Positions 8,053 to 17,387 of a stretch of DNA of 64,000 nucleotides are shown here, piece after piece (the stretch's first letter is position 1; every line of letters begins with the position of its first letter). The DNA comes from JAJTGZ01 sp964403525 (GTDB lineage: Bacteria; Planctomycetota; Phycisphaerae; Phycisphaerales; UBA1924): positions 1 through 64,000 of the forward strand of contig CAYOGE010000008.1 in the NCBI GenBank assembly GCA_964403525.1, given 5' to 3'. The notes under the pieces were generated by a model. The model had not been told where the DNA came from, did no database searches, and was given only the letters and a program-made list of their open reading frames with translations. Made by a program: the position numbers and the translations under genes.

Positions 8053-9882
8053 ATGCTCCGAAGGATCTCACTCGCCAACAAGTGCCTGCTGCTCTTCGGG
8101 CTCGCGGTCGTGATGATCATCGTCGCCGCTCTTTCCGTCCCCTGGGTGCGGATGAACCAGCTCGTCGACGAGTCGGAACTGGCGGTCTCGCGCCAGACCC
8201 TCTCAACGTGGGAAGCAGCCGAGCGGCGCCCGGCGACGCTCCAGCCTGATTCTGCCGCCCCCCCGGCTCCGCGTCCGGGACTGGTGCCGGGTGAACGCCT
8301 CAACGTGGGCGACGCCCGAGTGGCGGTTTACACCCGCCAGCAGGCCGAGGCCGCGGCCGACAAGTCACCCTTCGCTCTTCGCGCCTGGCAGCGCCTCGTC
8401 GAGCAGCCGCAACGGGGTGTCAGCGAATTGGCGGAGGTCGAGCGGACGCTGTTCCAGCGCAACTACCGCGTAGCGCGTGCGCTCCGGGGCGGTTTCAGCG
8501 TCGCGCCAACCCCGGGCGGCGCGGGCGCGCCGGCGAATCCGGGCGGCCCGGAACCGGCCAAGGCCGACGCGATCGTCGTCCTGGAGCGGACGAGCGAGTC
8601 CGCGGGCCGCACCGTGCTGATCAACACGGGGTTCATGCTGTCGGCGGGGTTTGTGGCCCTGGGCCTGGCGGTGCTGGTCTTCTACCTGATCACCAACAAG
8701 ATCATCCTCTCTCCGGTGCGCCGACTGAGAGAGACGGCCGAGAGCGTGCGCCAAGGGAACCTGGACCTTCGCTCGGACATCCACACCGGCGACGAGTTCG
8801 AAGACCTGGCGGACTCGTTCAACGAGATGCTGCAGAACGTGCAGGTCAAGCAGGACCAGCTGCGCCTGCTCAACGCCAGCCTCGACGACAAGCTAACCGA
8901 GCTGGAGCAGCGCAACAGCTCGCTCTTTGAAGCGGCCCGCCTCAAGGGTGAGTTTCTCGCGAGCGTGACGCACGAGCTCAGAACGCCGCTCAACAGCATC
9001 ATCGGCTTCGCCGAGCTCCTCGAAGAGCAGATCCAGCGCGACGGCGAGGGGGTGTCCGCCGAGCCGCCCGCCCCGCCGACCCCCGCCAGCATCGCCAAGC
9101 GCCGCCGCTACGTCGACAACATCGCCCAGTCGGGGCGTGCGCTGCTGGAGCTGATCAACGGTCTGCTCGAGATGGCGAAGGTTGAGGCCGGCAAGATGGA
9201 GCTGACCGTCTCCGCGGTGAACGTCAAGGAGCTGTGCGAGACCCACCTGGCGATGATGAAGCCGCTCGCCGACAAGCGTCAGGTGGAGCTCCGCTACGAG
9301 CCGCTGGGCATCGACGACCTCGCCCCGATGTACACCGACTCGCGCAAGCTCCAGCAGGTGCTCTACAACCTCACCTCAAACGCCATCAAGTTCACCGCCG
9401 ACTACGCCGACGGCAAGGCCGCGCAGATGGCGCAGATGGACCCCGAGGCCGCCGCGCAGCTCTCCCGCATCGCCGTCGTCACCCTGCGCGTCGAGAGACT
9501 CGTGCCGCGGTCTGACGACGCCGACATCGCAGCCGGCGGTGATGCTTCCGCCCCCGGGGGCATCCCCGCTTCGGCCGACAGGGTCCGCATCAGCGTCCTC
9601 GACACCGGCCCGGGCATCGCTCCCGCCGACCAGGCGCGAATCTTCGAGAAGTTCACGCAGCTCGACGGCGGGCACCAGCGCAAGCACGCCGGGACCGGCC
9701 TGGGCCTTTCTATCGCCAAGGAGCTCACGCAACTGCTCCAGGGTGAGATGCAGGTCCAGTCAGAGGTCGGGCGCGGGGCGATGTTCTCGGTCATCCTTCC
9801 CATGCGTCTGAGCGACGAACGATCGGCGGAAACCAGGCTCGAGCAATCCCTCCGCGGTGCGCTGACGGGCCAGCGCAGCTGA
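8053..9882 (+). CDS. Orphan membrane sensor histidine kinase
   Basis: 609 residues: TM1 at 11-30, an extracytoplasmic sensor of about 165 residues with a Pro/Ala-rich section, TM2 at about 195-215, a HAMP domain, a short coiled coil, HisKA with the phosphorylated His307 in SVTHELRTPLNSI, and HATPase with N443 (NLTSNAIKF), DTGPGIAPAD and GTGLGLSIAKEL. It should phosphorylate a response regulator, but none is adjacent. The sensor loosely recalls Tll0287-type domains; I am not sure. TACACT ends 9 nt before ATG 8053. Confidence 0.9.
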   Translation: MLRRISLANKCLLLFGLAVVMIIVAALSVPWVRMNQLVDESELAVSRQTLSTWEAAERRPATLQPDSAAPPAPRPGLVPGERLNVGDARVAVYTRQQAEAAADKSPFALRAWQRLVEQPQRGVSELAEVERTLFQRNYRVARALRGGFSVAPTPGGAGAPANPGGPEPAKADAIVVLERTSESAGRTVLINTGFMLSAGFVALGLAVLVFYLITNKIILSPVRRLRETAESVRQGNLDLRSDIHTGDEFEDLADSFNEMLQNVQVKQDQLRLLNASLDDKLTELEQRNSSLFEAARLKGEFLASVTHELRTPLNSIIGFAELLEEQIQRDGEGVSAEPPAPPTPASIAKRRRYVDNIAQSGRALLELINGLLEMAKVEAGKMELTVSAVNVKELCETHLAMMKPLADKRQVELRYEPLGIDDLAPMYTDSRKLQQVLYNLTSNAIKFTADYADGKAAQMAQMDPEAAAQLSRIAVVTLRVERLVPRSDDADIAAGGDASAPGGIPASADRVRISVLDTGPGIAPADQARIFEKFTQLDGGHQRKHAGTGLGLSIAKELTQLLQGEMQVQSEVGRGAMFSVILPMRLSDERSAETRLEQSLRGALTGQRS

Positions 9883-9897
9883 AGCGTAGAGCCGCCG

Positions 9898-10398
9898 CTA
9901 GCGCCCGCCACGCAGCGCCAGCATCAGTTCAATGTTCCCGATCGGCTGTCGCAAAGCCTGCGCGATCTGGAGCGCCGAGTGCCCGCGATCGGCCAGTTCG
10001 AACACGCGCAGCGCCAGGTCATCGACGGCCGTCGTCGGTGTCGCGGGCGGGCGCTGTGCGCTGCGCGTCTGAGCGCTGGGACGGTCCTCGGCTCCCCCGT
10101 CCCGCTCGAGCAGGTCGTCCGCCCGTGCGATCAGCCGCTCAAGCCGCTGCGCGCGCCTGTCCAGATCGTCGGCGACCGTTGCCGCCAGTTTCTTCACCTC
10201 GATCAGGCGGTGCTCAAGGTCCGCCAGTTCTCCACCCCCGGCGCGGTGCGAGGCCCGGGCGCGAAGCATCGTCACCAGCACCGCCGTCAGCAGCACCCCG
10301 CCAACGCCAACCAGCGCCCACGGCAACCACACAGGCACCGCGCCGCCGGCACCCGTGCCAACCTCCTCCAGCGCCAACACCCGCGGGCTGATGCTCAC
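9898..10398 (-). CDS. Membrane-anchored coiled-coil protein with C-terminal helix-turn-helix-like segment
   Basis: 166 residues: one TM helix (about 23-45), a coiled coil (about 58-95), a Pro/Ser linker, and a C-terminal segment ALRVFELADRGHSALQIAQ followed by LRQPIGNIELMLALRG. That segment resembles the DUF6115-type helix-turn-helix used to recognise small regularly spaced partners. Start is GTG 10398, exactly 6 nt after TAGGGT and only 22 bp from the divergent tilS start. Function is unknown. Confidence 0.7.
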   Translation of the reverse strand: MSISPRVLALEEVGTGAGGAVPVWLPWALVGVGGVLLTAVLVTMLRARASHRAGGGELADLEHRLIEVKKLAATVADDLDRRAQRLERLIARADDLLERDGGAEDRPSAQTRSAQRPPATPTTAVDDLALRVFELADRGHSALQIAQALRQPIGNIELMLALRGGR

Positions 10399-10420
10399 GC
10401 GATCACCCTAACCTCTCTCC
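10399..10420. promoter_or_regulatory. 22-bp divergent promoter with overlapping -10 hexamers
   Basis: The entire gap between two divergent GTG starts. Plus strand: TAACCT at 10409-10414, then CTCTCC, then GTG 10421. Minus strand: TAGGGT (complement of 10405-10410), then GATCGC, then GTG 10398. The two hexamers share the TA at 10409-10410, and both are 6 nt from the start codon. Confidence 0.6.
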
Positions 10421-11500
10421 GTGCGGAATCAACTGTTCACACCGCCCGGCGAGCCGCCAGTCAATCTGGGCGGTTTGACCCTTCCCTCCCGGCGCGACCC
10501 GACGGTCCGCGCTGTCGCGGCCCAGTGGCGGCGACTCACCTCTCCAGGCTCATCACGGAACGGACCCGGCGAGCCGACGCTTATCGCCTGCAGCGGGGGG
10601 GGTGACTCCTCAGCGCTGGCGATCGCCCTCGCCGTCGCGGCCGGGCAGTCGGCACCACGCTCGCTCACGGTGGCACACATCGTGCACGACCTCCGCACCC
10701 CGCGCGAGGCCACGGCCGACAAAGAGCGAGCCGAGGCTCTGGCCGCGGCGCTCGGTCTTCCGTTCTTCGCGGCGTCAGTCGCCGTCGACTCGCTCCCCGG
10801 AAACGCTGAGGCAAACGCAAGGCGCGCCAGGTACGCAGCGCTCGTCGAAATCGCCCGGGCACGCGGGTTTGCCTGGCTCGCAACCGCCCACAACAGCCAC
10901 GACCTCGCCGAGTCGGTTGTCATGGCGCTCCTGCGCGGCGCCGGCCCCAAGGGCATCGCGGGCATCGCACCGTCGCGGCGCCTCTCACACGGCGTCCGGC
11001 TCGTGCGCCCGATGCTGGTCGTCTCCCCTGGTGAGGCCCGCGCGCTCTGCGCTCAAGCCGGGTGGGCGTTCGCCCACGACGCGACCAACGACGACCCCTC
11101 GCGCCTGCGAAACGCGGTGCGTGCTGAGATCCTCCCTCGGCTGCTCGCCCTGCGTCCGGGCGCCGAGCGCCGCATCGCGTCGGCCGCCCTCCGCTGCAAG
11201 CAAGCGGCCGACACGGTCACCCAACAGGCCGTGCGTGCGATCGCGGGCGCTTCAACCGAGGGCGGCTTCTCGTGGCCGCGCGGGCAACTCCGCTCCCTCG
11301 GCCCCGCCGTCGTCGGTGAAGCGCTGCGGCTGGCCGCGGCCAAACTCGTGGGGCCGCAGGTTCTCGACCGGCTCCCCGCGCGGACGATCGACCGTGCGGT
11401 GCGGCTGATCCGCTCCCGTCAGACAGACCCCAAGGTGCTCCAATGGTCGGGTGTGCGTGTGAACGTGGATGCGCACAGGGTCAGCCTCGTCGCGGGCTGA
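10421..11500 (+). CDS. tilS: tRNA(Ile)-lysidine synthase
   Basis: TilS converts C34 of tRNA-Ile2 to lysidine using ATP, which makes the CAU anticodon read AUA. The PP-loop SGGGDS is at residues 58-63, followed by VAHIVHDLRTP, TAHNSHDLAESVVMALLRGAG and GIAGIAP typical of the family. 359 residues is a normal length for forms with a short C-terminal domain. The GTG start has no Shine-Dalgarno but is 6 nt after TAACCT. Confidence 0.92.
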   Translation: MRNQLFTPPGEPPVNLGGLTLPSRRDPTVRAVAAQWRRLTSPGSSRNGPGEPTLIACSGGGDSSALAIALAVAAGQSAPRSLTVAHIVHDLRTPREATADKERAEALAAALGLPFFAASVAVDSLPGNAEANARRARYAALVEIARARGFAWLATAHNSHDLAESVVMALLRGAGPKGIAGIAPSRRLSHGVRLVRPMLVVSPGEARALCAQAGWAFAHDATNDDPSRLRNAVRAEILPRLLALRPGAERRIASAALRCKQAADTVTQQAVRAIAGASTEGGFSWPRGQLRSLGPAVVGEALRLAAAKLVGPQVLDRLPARTIDRAVRLIRSRQTDPKVLQWSGVRVNVDAHRVSLVAG

Positions 11501-11506
11501 CGGCCG

Positions 11507-12220
11507 TCAGGGCTTCAACCGCCCCTTGTCGCCGTAGAACTTCAGCGAGGCGAGCACACGCTCACGCAGCGCCACCAGCTCTTCCGGGTGCAGGCTGCTG
11601 TACCAGCCGTGGTCGAGCACCTCGCCGTCCGGGCCCACGACAAAGAAATTCACCGCGTGCTCGATGCTCGGCATCGTGCCCCCCTCCGCCAGCGTCAGCG
11701 TGTTGGCCGGGGTCTCTTCGACGTACTGCTTGAGGTCGTCGGCGTAGATCAACCAGCCGGTTCGTTTGATCGGCGACCCCGCCGGCTCGGTCAGGAACGT
11801 CCAGTTGCTCCAGTCGATGCCGTACTTGTCGCCGTACGCCCTCAGCGCCGCCGGTGTGTCGTGCGCAGGGTCGAGGCTGAACGCGACAAACTGCACACCG
11901 CTGTTGCGGAGCCCCTTCTGCATCTCGGCCATCTGCACGCTCATCGCCGGGCATGCCAGCGGGCAGTGCGTGAACATGAACCACACCACCGAAATCCGCC
12001 CCTCCAGCAGGCCGCGGTCGCGTGGTTTGTTGTCCTGGTCGACGAGCGTGAACGCAGGGATGCGCAGCGCCGGCCCGGTGATCGCCGCCTTGCCCGGTGC
12101 CCCGCCGGCCATCACGGCCGACGGGTTGTTGTGCAGATACCCGAGGTACACAAGAAACGCCAGCCCACACACCAGCAGCGTCACGCCCCCCGCGAACACC
12201 ATGCGCATCGCTCGATCCAT
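11507..12220 (-). CDS. SCO1/SenC family copper chaperone
   Basis: Membrane-anchored thioredoxin-fold protein of 237 residues that delivers copper to the CuA site of cytochrome c oxidase. TM helix at about 9-29; the copper ligands are C86 and C90 in THCPLACPAM and the distal His in SIEHAVNFFVVGPDG. It sits 10 nt downstream of ctaB on the same strand, so the pair forms a haem-copper oxidase assembly operon. Confidence 0.92.
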   Translation of the reverse strand: MDRAMRMVFAGGVTLLVCGLAFLVYLGYLHNNPSAVMAGGAPGKAAITGPALRIPAFTLVDQDNKPRDRGLLEGRISVVWFMFTHCPLACPAMSVQMAEMQKGLRNSGVQFVAFSLDPAHDTPAALRAYGDKYGIDWSNWTFLTEPAGSPIKRTGWLIYADDLKQYVEETPANTLTLAEGGTMPSIEHAVNFFVVGPDGEVLDHGWYSSLHPEELVALRERVLASLKFYGDKGRLKP

Positions 12221-12230
12221 CGCCGCTCCT

Positions 12231-13307
12231 TCAGATCACCGCCCGCACAAGCGCCTCGGCGGTCATCGCAACCAGCAAGAGGGGCAGGTGGATGATCGAG
12301 GCCAAAAACACGCTCCGCGCACGCTTCCGCTGCTCCGCCTCGGTCCCGCCGCGCACAAAGGCCATCTTCGCAGCCAGTGCAACAAACGCGGCGCCGCTCA
12401 CCAGCGCCACCGCGCCGTATGCCCAGCCAAGCGTCCCCGGGATGGCAAACAGCGGCCCGAGCGTCGCGGGCACCAGCACGACCGCTCCGACCAGCGTCGT
12501 CCACGCCGTGATCCGGCCAGAAGGATCCACCGATGGAAGCATGCGGTAGCCACCGGCCGCGTAGTCGTCTCGGTACATCCAGGCCAGCGCGAGGAAGTGG
12601 GGGATCTGCCACACGCACATCAACGCAAACAACGACCACCCGCCAAACCCCGCAAGCCCCGCCCACCACGCGCCGCCCTGCGAACCGACGACCACCGCGG
12701 CGCACCAGCCGATCAATGGCGGCAGAGCGCCGGGAACTGCGCCAACCGCCGTGTTCCACGGCGTCAGCACCTTGCTGGGCGTGTAGATGAGCACGTAGAT
12801 CAGGATCGTCGCCAGCGATACCAGCGCGGCAGCAGGGCCGCACGCCACCAGAAGCAGCCCGACGCCGGCAACGCTCATCGTCAGCCCGGCCCAGAGCCCG
12901 ATCGAGGGCGAGATGACACCCGCCGGAATCGGCCGGTCCTTCGTCCGCTGCATGCGGGCATCGCGAGACGACTCCCACCACTGGTTCAGCGCGTTGGCCC
13001 CGCTCGAAGAGACCGCCGTTCCCGCCAGACATCCGGCGGCGCTGACGGCAAGCTCCCCCGTCGTCCAACCCGCCGCGCGCACACCACCGGCCTCCACCGC
13101 CCGCTGCACGAGCCCAAGCACAAAGCCCACGCCGGCCGTCATCGTCACCAGCCGCGTGATTCGCGGCTTGCTCAGCTCCAGCACCGCCGCTCGAAGCGTG
13201 CGATGGCGCAGCGGCTGAGGAATCGACACGCACGTGCCGGGCTCGACCGCCGGCGCATCCGCGACTTCGCCGGTCCCGTGCTTGCCAAACGCCTCAACAA
13301 CAGCCAT
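12231..13307 (-). CDS. ctaB: Protoheme IX farnesyltransferase
   Basis: A UbiA-superfamily membrane enzyme (358 residues, about 8-9 TM helices) that farnesylates haem B to haem O. The prenyl diphosphate motif ALNQWWESSRDARMQRTKDR is followed by RPIPAG, and the second loop has a PHFLALAWMYRDDYAAGGY segment typical of CtaB/CyoE. An N-terminal extension of about 40 residues precedes the first helix. Start ATG 13307 is taken as the first good Met; no ribosome binding site is clear. Confidence 0.92.
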   Translation of the reverse strand: MAVVEAFGKHGTGEVADAPAVEPGTCVSIPQPLRHRTLRAAVLELSKPRITRLVTMTAGVGFVLGLVQRAVEAGGVRAAGWTTGELAVSAAGCLAGTAVSSSGANALNQWWESSRDARMQRTKDRPIPAGVISPSIGLWAGLTMSVAGVGLLLVACGPAAALVSLATILIYVLIYTPSKVLTPWNTAVGAVPGALPPLIGWCAAVVVGSQGGAWWAGLAGFGGWSLFALMCVWQIPHFLALAWMYRDDYAAGGYRMLPSVDPSGRITAWTTLVGAVVLVPATLGPLFAIPGTLGWAYGAVALVSGAAFVALAAKMAFVRGGTEAEQRKRARSVFLASIIHLPLLLVAMTAEALVRAVI

Positions 13308-13402
13308 GCCGCATCATTCGCGAGCGCACCGGCGATAGCAACGCGCCAGCGCCGCTTGGGGTGTTTTCCGGGCCTGCCATGCACCATACCCTCCCGCCGT
13401 AC

Positions 13403-13476
13403 GTCCCGGTAGCTCAGCTGGACAGAGCAGCCGCCTTCTAAGCGGCAGGTCGCGCGTTCGAATCGCGCCCGGGACG
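13403..13476 (+). tRNA. tRNA-Arg(TCT)
   Basis: A complete cloverleaf: acceptor GTCCCGG/CCGGGAC, D arm with GCTCAGCTGGACAGAGC, anticodon stem GCCGC/GCGGC with loop CTTCTAA (anticodon TCT), T arm GCGCG TTCGAAT CGCGC, discriminator G. CCA is not encoded. Confidence 0.95.
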
Positions 13477-13482
13477 CTTTGA

Positions 13483-13513
13483 GTGGCGCACCACGATTCG
13501 GGTCAGGCGCCAC
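13483..13513. other. Inverted repeat just after tRNA-Arg(TCT)
   Basis: GTGGCGC (13483-13489) and GCGCCAC (13507-13513) can pair as a 7-bp stem with a 17-nt loop. It could help 3' processing or termination, but there is no T tract. Confidence 0.3.
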
Positions 13514-13589
13514 AGGCTCCCCGGCTCTGCGATGAGTCAGCGCTCCGGCAAACGCCGCAACCATCGCCGCGTGTACACTCTTGCCTATC

Positions 13590-13663
13590 GCCCCGGTAGC
13601 TCAATTGGATAGAGTATCGGTCTTCGAAACCGAGGGTTGCAGGTTCGAGCCCTGCCCGGGGCA
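13590..13663 (+). tRNA. tRNA-Arg(TCG)
   Basis: Cloverleaf with acceptor GCCCCGG/CCGGGGC, anticodon stem TCGGT/ACCGA, loop CTTCGAA (anticodon TCG), T arm GCAGG TTCGAGC CCTGC, and discriminator A. A second Arg tRNA 113 nt after the first; both are on the plus strand. Confidence 0.94.
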
Positions 13664-13708
13664 TTCTCAATTCACGCCGCCACGCCGAGCAGGCCGGCGC
13701 CGAACAGA

Positions 13709-14350
13709 TCACGCAAACGCTCGCGCCATGAACGCGATGCCCGCCAGCAGCACCAGCACCACCACGATCAACTGCAGCCCACCCTTGCTCATGGCGCGGG
13801 AGAGCGAGAACTCCCCCTTCTGCCACCGCCCCAGCGGCACAAAGCCGGGCACCATGTGCCGATACGTTTCGAACTCTTCCCCAAACTTGGCCTTGAGGTA
13901 GTGCTCCTCGCTGAAGGCCGCGGCCCCGAAAAACAGCACGATGTACGGCAGACCGAGGTAGAGGAACTCGGCATCGTTCATCAGCAGCGCAAAGCCCAGG
14001 TACAGCAGCGTCGAGCCCACGTACAAAGGGTGTCGGCAGAGCGAGTACACCCCGGTCATCGCCAGCACGCGATTCTTCTGGATCGTCCCCAGCGCCCAGA
14101 TTCGGATCGCAGCGCCGAGCAGGATCAGCACCAGAGAGCCGATCGCCAGCGGCGTTGGGTGCAGAAGATCAAGCGGTGACTCACGGCTGATCAGCCCCTC
14201 GACAACGCACCCGCCGAGCACCACGAGCCCCACGGTGATACGCCAACGATTCAGGAAGAGAACAAACCGTGTTACGCCGTGCTCGCCGACGGGGATCTTG
14301 CTCGAATGTCCGCTGCCCATAGGGTGGGGTGCTCCGTGCCGCCGTTTCAA
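13709..14350 (-). CDS. Isoprenylcysteine carboxyl methyltransferase-like membrane protein
   Basis: 213 residues with about 5 TM helices. The C-terminal half has the ICMT/PEMT SAM-binding signatures: TGVYSLCRHPLYVG, then FSEEHYLKAKFGEEFETYR. Bacterial members methylate small molecules or lipids, and the substrate here is not evident. Start is uncertain: TTG 14350 lies 8 nt after TAGAGT, while ATG 14320 would give a shorter protein beginning MGSGHSS. It is divergent from lnt. Confidence 0.8.
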   Translation of the reverse strand: MKRRHGAPHPMGSGHSSKIPVGEHGVTRFVLFLNRWRITVGLVVLGGCVVEGLISRESPLDLLHPTPLAIGSLVLILLGAAIRIWALGTIQKNRVLAMTGVYSLCRHPLYVGSTLLYLGFALLMNDAEFLYLGLPYIVLFFGAAAFSEEHYLKAKFGEEFETYRHMVPGFVPLGRWQKGEFSLSRAMSKGGLQLIVVVLVLLAGIAFMARAFA

Positions 14351-14453
14351 CGAATGAGACTCTATTCATCGGCCGGGCAGTCCGCACTGCATCTGCCCGA
14401 ACTCTCCGTCGCCGAAAGCCTGCCGAACGCTTGCCCACTATCGTTGTACCCAA

Positions 14454-16244
14454 TTGAGCGAGCCGAACGAAACACCGACCAACGCCAGCGCCAACCCGTG
14501 GCAGCCGCTGATCCTCGGCATCTTCTCCTCGTTCCTCTGGACTGCCGGCTTTGTGGCCATCACCTGGGGAGGGCAAAGCCCAATCTGGTCCCGGATGGGC
14601 GTGCTCGCGGCCCTCGGCCTGTTGCCGGTCGCACACGTCGCCGCCAGCGGTGGGGGGGCGTTGCGGGTCCGCGGGCGGTATTGGCTCGGCGCTGGGCTCT
14701 TTGGCCTGGGTCATCTGCCCGCCCTCGGCCTCGCTCACTGGTACATCTGGAAGACCGCTGCGCCCGCGTTCATCCCGCTGCTGATCTACCTCGCCGCATT
14801 TCCCGCTCTCGCCATCTACTTCACCTCGCTTCTTCGAGCGAAGTGCCCGCGCGTGCCGCTGGCGCTCGCCCTGCCCTGTGTGTGGGTGGCCATCGAAATT
14901 GTCCGCGGCGAGTGGTTGATCGGCGGCTACCCGTGGTACCTCGTCGGTCACGCATTGACCTTTGAGAGCGGACCGGCCTGGCCCGCCCGCATGGTCGGCG
15001 CGTACGGCTGCTCGCTGGTTGTGGCAATGGCCGCTTGCGCCGCATACGAGCTGGCACGCCGAGTTCACGCGGGTGGACTCAGGTCTGGCGTCGGCTATTC
15101 AGTCTTCCTCGCGGCGTTGATCGGCCTCGGTCTGAGCACGTTCGTCCCAGCGACAACCCCTCCTGTGTTCCGCAGCTTCCGCGTCGCCGTCTTGCAGACC
15201 AACCTGCCGCAGGACAACAAGCTCGGATGGCCGCTCGCAGATCGCGTGGTTACCCACCGTCACTGGCTCGCACTCAGCGAACAAGCCGCTGCCCAGCCCA
15301 AACGCCCGCAGCTGATCGTCTGGCCCGAGACCATGTTCCCAGGCCTCGCGCTCAACCCCGAGTCGATCGAAGCCCAGCGTCGCGCCGGGCTGACTTACTC
15401 AGCGGCCGCGTCAGGCACGGGCGGGCCACTCCCCGTGACGTGGTTCGCCGACGCTTTGATCGACACGCAGACCCGCTGCAATATCCCCTTCCTGATCGGC
15501 TCAATCGCCATCGACGGGCTCCGCTTCACCGCCGACGGCGAGGGTGTGCGACCAACCAGCGATGCACGCACCAACAGCGCGATCCTTGTGACCGACGGCG
15601 CGGCCCAGCCGGCGCGCTACGACAAGGTCGACCTCATGGCCTTCGGCGAATACATCCCGGTCGTCTACCGCTGGCCGGGCGTCCAGAGCTGGCTCACCGG
15701 CCTAGGCGCCCACGGCATGGCCTTTGACCTCGCCTTCGGCACCGGGCGATCGCTTTTCGACATCGAGGGAGTCCGCACGGGCACGCCGATCTGCTTTGAA
15801 GTCTGCCACGAGGCGGCCTGCCGCGCGTTCACAACGACCGCCGACGGTAAGCGCCGTGCCGACCTGCTGATCAATATCACCAACGACGGCTGGTTCTACG
15901 AGTCGGCGTTCAACCGCCAGATGCACCTGCTGCAGGCACGCTGGCGCTGCGCGGAACTCGCCACCCCAATGGTCCGGGCGGCCAACACCGGCATCTCCTG
16001 CGTCATCGACGCCTCGGGCAAGGTGCTCACACCCTCGCTCGACGGCGGCAAGCCCCAGGACCAGACCGAGGGTGTGCTAACCGCCGATGTCCCCCTGACC
16101 GACCCAGCCGCTCCGCCGACCTTCTACGCCCGCGTCGGCCACCACCTCAGCACGCTCATCGTCGCCATCGGCGCAGCGTTGGCCGCACTCGCCCTCTTCC
16201 CCCGCCCCAGGGCCGCCGAACCCGGATCCCCCCTCGCGTCGTAG
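14454..16244 (+). CDS. lnt: Apolipoprotein N-acyltransferase
   Basis: Lnt adds the third acyl chain to lipoproteins at the inner membrane. The 596-residue protein has 6-7 N-terminal TM helices (to about 230), then a periplasmic nitrilase domain with the catalytic triad: Glu in LIVWPETMFPG, Lys in YDKVDLMAFGEY, Cys in GTPICFEVCHE. A last TM helix lies near 570-588. It is longer than the E. coli enzyme because of loops in the nitrilase domain. The start is probably TTG 14454, 9 nt after TATCGT. Several lipoproteins nearby would be its substrates. Confidence 0.9.
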   Translation: MSEPNETPTNASANPWQPLILGIFSSFLWTAGFVAITWGGQSPIWSRMGVLAALGLLPVAHVAASGGGALRVRGRYWLGAGLFGLGHLPALGLAHWYIWKTAAPAFIPLLIYLAAFPALAIYFTSLLRAKCPRVPLALALPCVWVAIEIVRGEWLIGGYPWYLVGHALTFESGPAWPARMVGAYGCSLVVAMAACAAYELARRVHAGGLRSGVGYSVFLAALIGLGLSTFVPATTPPVFRSFRVAVLQTNLPQDNKLGWPLADRVVTHRHWLALSEQAAAQPKRPQLIVWPETMFPGLALNPESIEAQRRAGLTYSAAASGTGGPLPVTWFADALIDTQTRCNIPFLIGSIAIDGLRFTADGEGVRPTSDARTNSAILVTDGAAQPARYDKVDLMAFGEYIPVVYRWPGVQSWLTGLGAHGMAFDLAFGTGRSLFDIEGVRTGTPICFEVCHEAACRAFTTTADGKRRADLLINITNDGWFYESAFNRQMHLLQARWRCAELATPMVRAANTGISCVIDASGKVLTPSLDGGKPQDQTEGVLTADVPLTDPAAPPTFYARVGHHLSTLIVAIGAALAALALFPRPRAAEPGSPLAS

Positions 16245-16286
16245 CCTTTTCCCGTCCGGCCCACCCGCCGCCCGATAGTTGACACC

Positions 16287-17369
16287 ATGCGCACCCAAAC
16301 CTCAACCTTCGCCATCGCCCCCCTCGCCCTCGCGCTCACGGTGAACGGCTGCACGCCCGCCCGGAACGGACCCGCGCTCGAGCCGCAGCCCGCCGGAGCC
16401 GCCGTTCCAGCGACCGCCGACACAACCGGCACGCTGCAACTGCGCGAGAAGGCCGCCGCGGTGCTCGTCGCCGTTGCCTCTGTGCAGACAACAGACTCCA
16501 CCGACCCGGCCGACAACTCCCTCCGTGCAAACGCCATCGAGGGCCTCCTGCCGATGCCCGGACGCCTCGAACCGATCCTCCGCTCGGCCCTGACCGACAA
16601 AGCCATCGGCATCCGCTCGATCGCAGCGATGGCCGCGGGCAAGGCCAGGATCCGCTCACTCGTTGATAACCTTCAGCCCCTGACCGCCGATGAGTCGCGC
16701 CTCGTGCGTGCCGCCGCGGTCTTCGGCCTGCAGCGCAACGGTGCCGCCGCAGACCCGAACATCCTCGCGTCGATGCTCGCAAGCGACAGCGCCCAGGAAC
16801 GGGCCCTGGCCGCCTTCATCCTCGGCGAACTGGGCAACAAGTCCGCCGTCCCCATGCTGCTGTCGGCATCGGCGGCCCCGGCGAGCCGCACCGGCGCGGT
16901 CCCCGACAAGCTCATGCGCCTGCAGATCGCCGAGGCTCTGCTCAAGCTCGGCAAGAGCGAGGCGATCGACGAGGTCCGCGCCGCGCTCTACCCCAGCCGC
17001 TCAGAGGACATCGAGGCCACAGCGCTGGCCGTGCAGATCCTCGGGCAGGTGCGCGACAGCGGCTCCCGCGCCCAACTCCGCAACCTCAGCAGCGACCGCT
17101 ACGACTCGGGCAACCCCATGCCCGTCGAGATCCGCCTCGCCTGCGCTGCCAGCCTCGCCCGCATGGGCGACCAGTACGCCGTCAACCTCGCCGACGGCTT
17201 CGTGAGCGACAAGTCGCCGGCCATCCGCGCCCAGGCAGCCGCCGTCTATGGCGAGACACGCGACGCCAAGTACCTGCCGACGCTGTCAACGCTCCTTGGC
17301 GACACAGACAAGCAGGTACGCATCTCCGCCGCCGCGGCGATCGTCAAGATTACCGACGCGCCCCGCTAA
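16287..17369 (+). CDS. HEAT-repeat lipoprotein
   Basis: 360 residues. An N-terminal signal ends at a lipobox-like VNGC, so the mature protein is likely lipidated on Cys. The rest is a chain of HEAT/PBS-type helical pairs (for example DKAIGIRSIAAMAAGKARI, RLVRAAAVFGLQRNG, QERALAAFILGELGN, PAIRAQAAAVYGETRD) which usually act as protein-binding scaffolds. It starts 42 nt after lnt and may share its transcript. Partner is unknown. Confidence 0.75.
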   Translation: MRTQTSTFAIAPLALALTVNGCTPARNGPALEPQPAGAAVPATADTTGTLQLREKAAAVLVAVASVQTTDSTDPADNSLRANAIEGLLPMPGRLEPILRSALTDKAIGIRSIAAMAAGKARIRSLVDNLQPLTADESRLVRAAAVFGLQRNGAAADPNILASMLASDSAQERALAAFILGELGNKSAVPMLLSASAAPASRTGAVPDKLMRLQIAEALLKLGKSEAIDEVRAALYPSRSEDIEATALAVQILGQVRDSGSRAQLRNLSSDRYDSGNPMPVEIRLACAASLARMGDQYAVNLADGFVSDKSPAIRAQAAAVYGETRDAKYLPTLSTLLGDTDKQVRISAAAAIVKITDAPR

Positions 17370-17387
17370 CCACCGGAGCCGCCAGCG

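Noticed and set aside
11766..13412. Plus-strand open frame of 548 codons opposite SCO1 and ctaB
   Set aside because: Antisense of two recognisable genes; low-complexity Arg/Pro/His composition.
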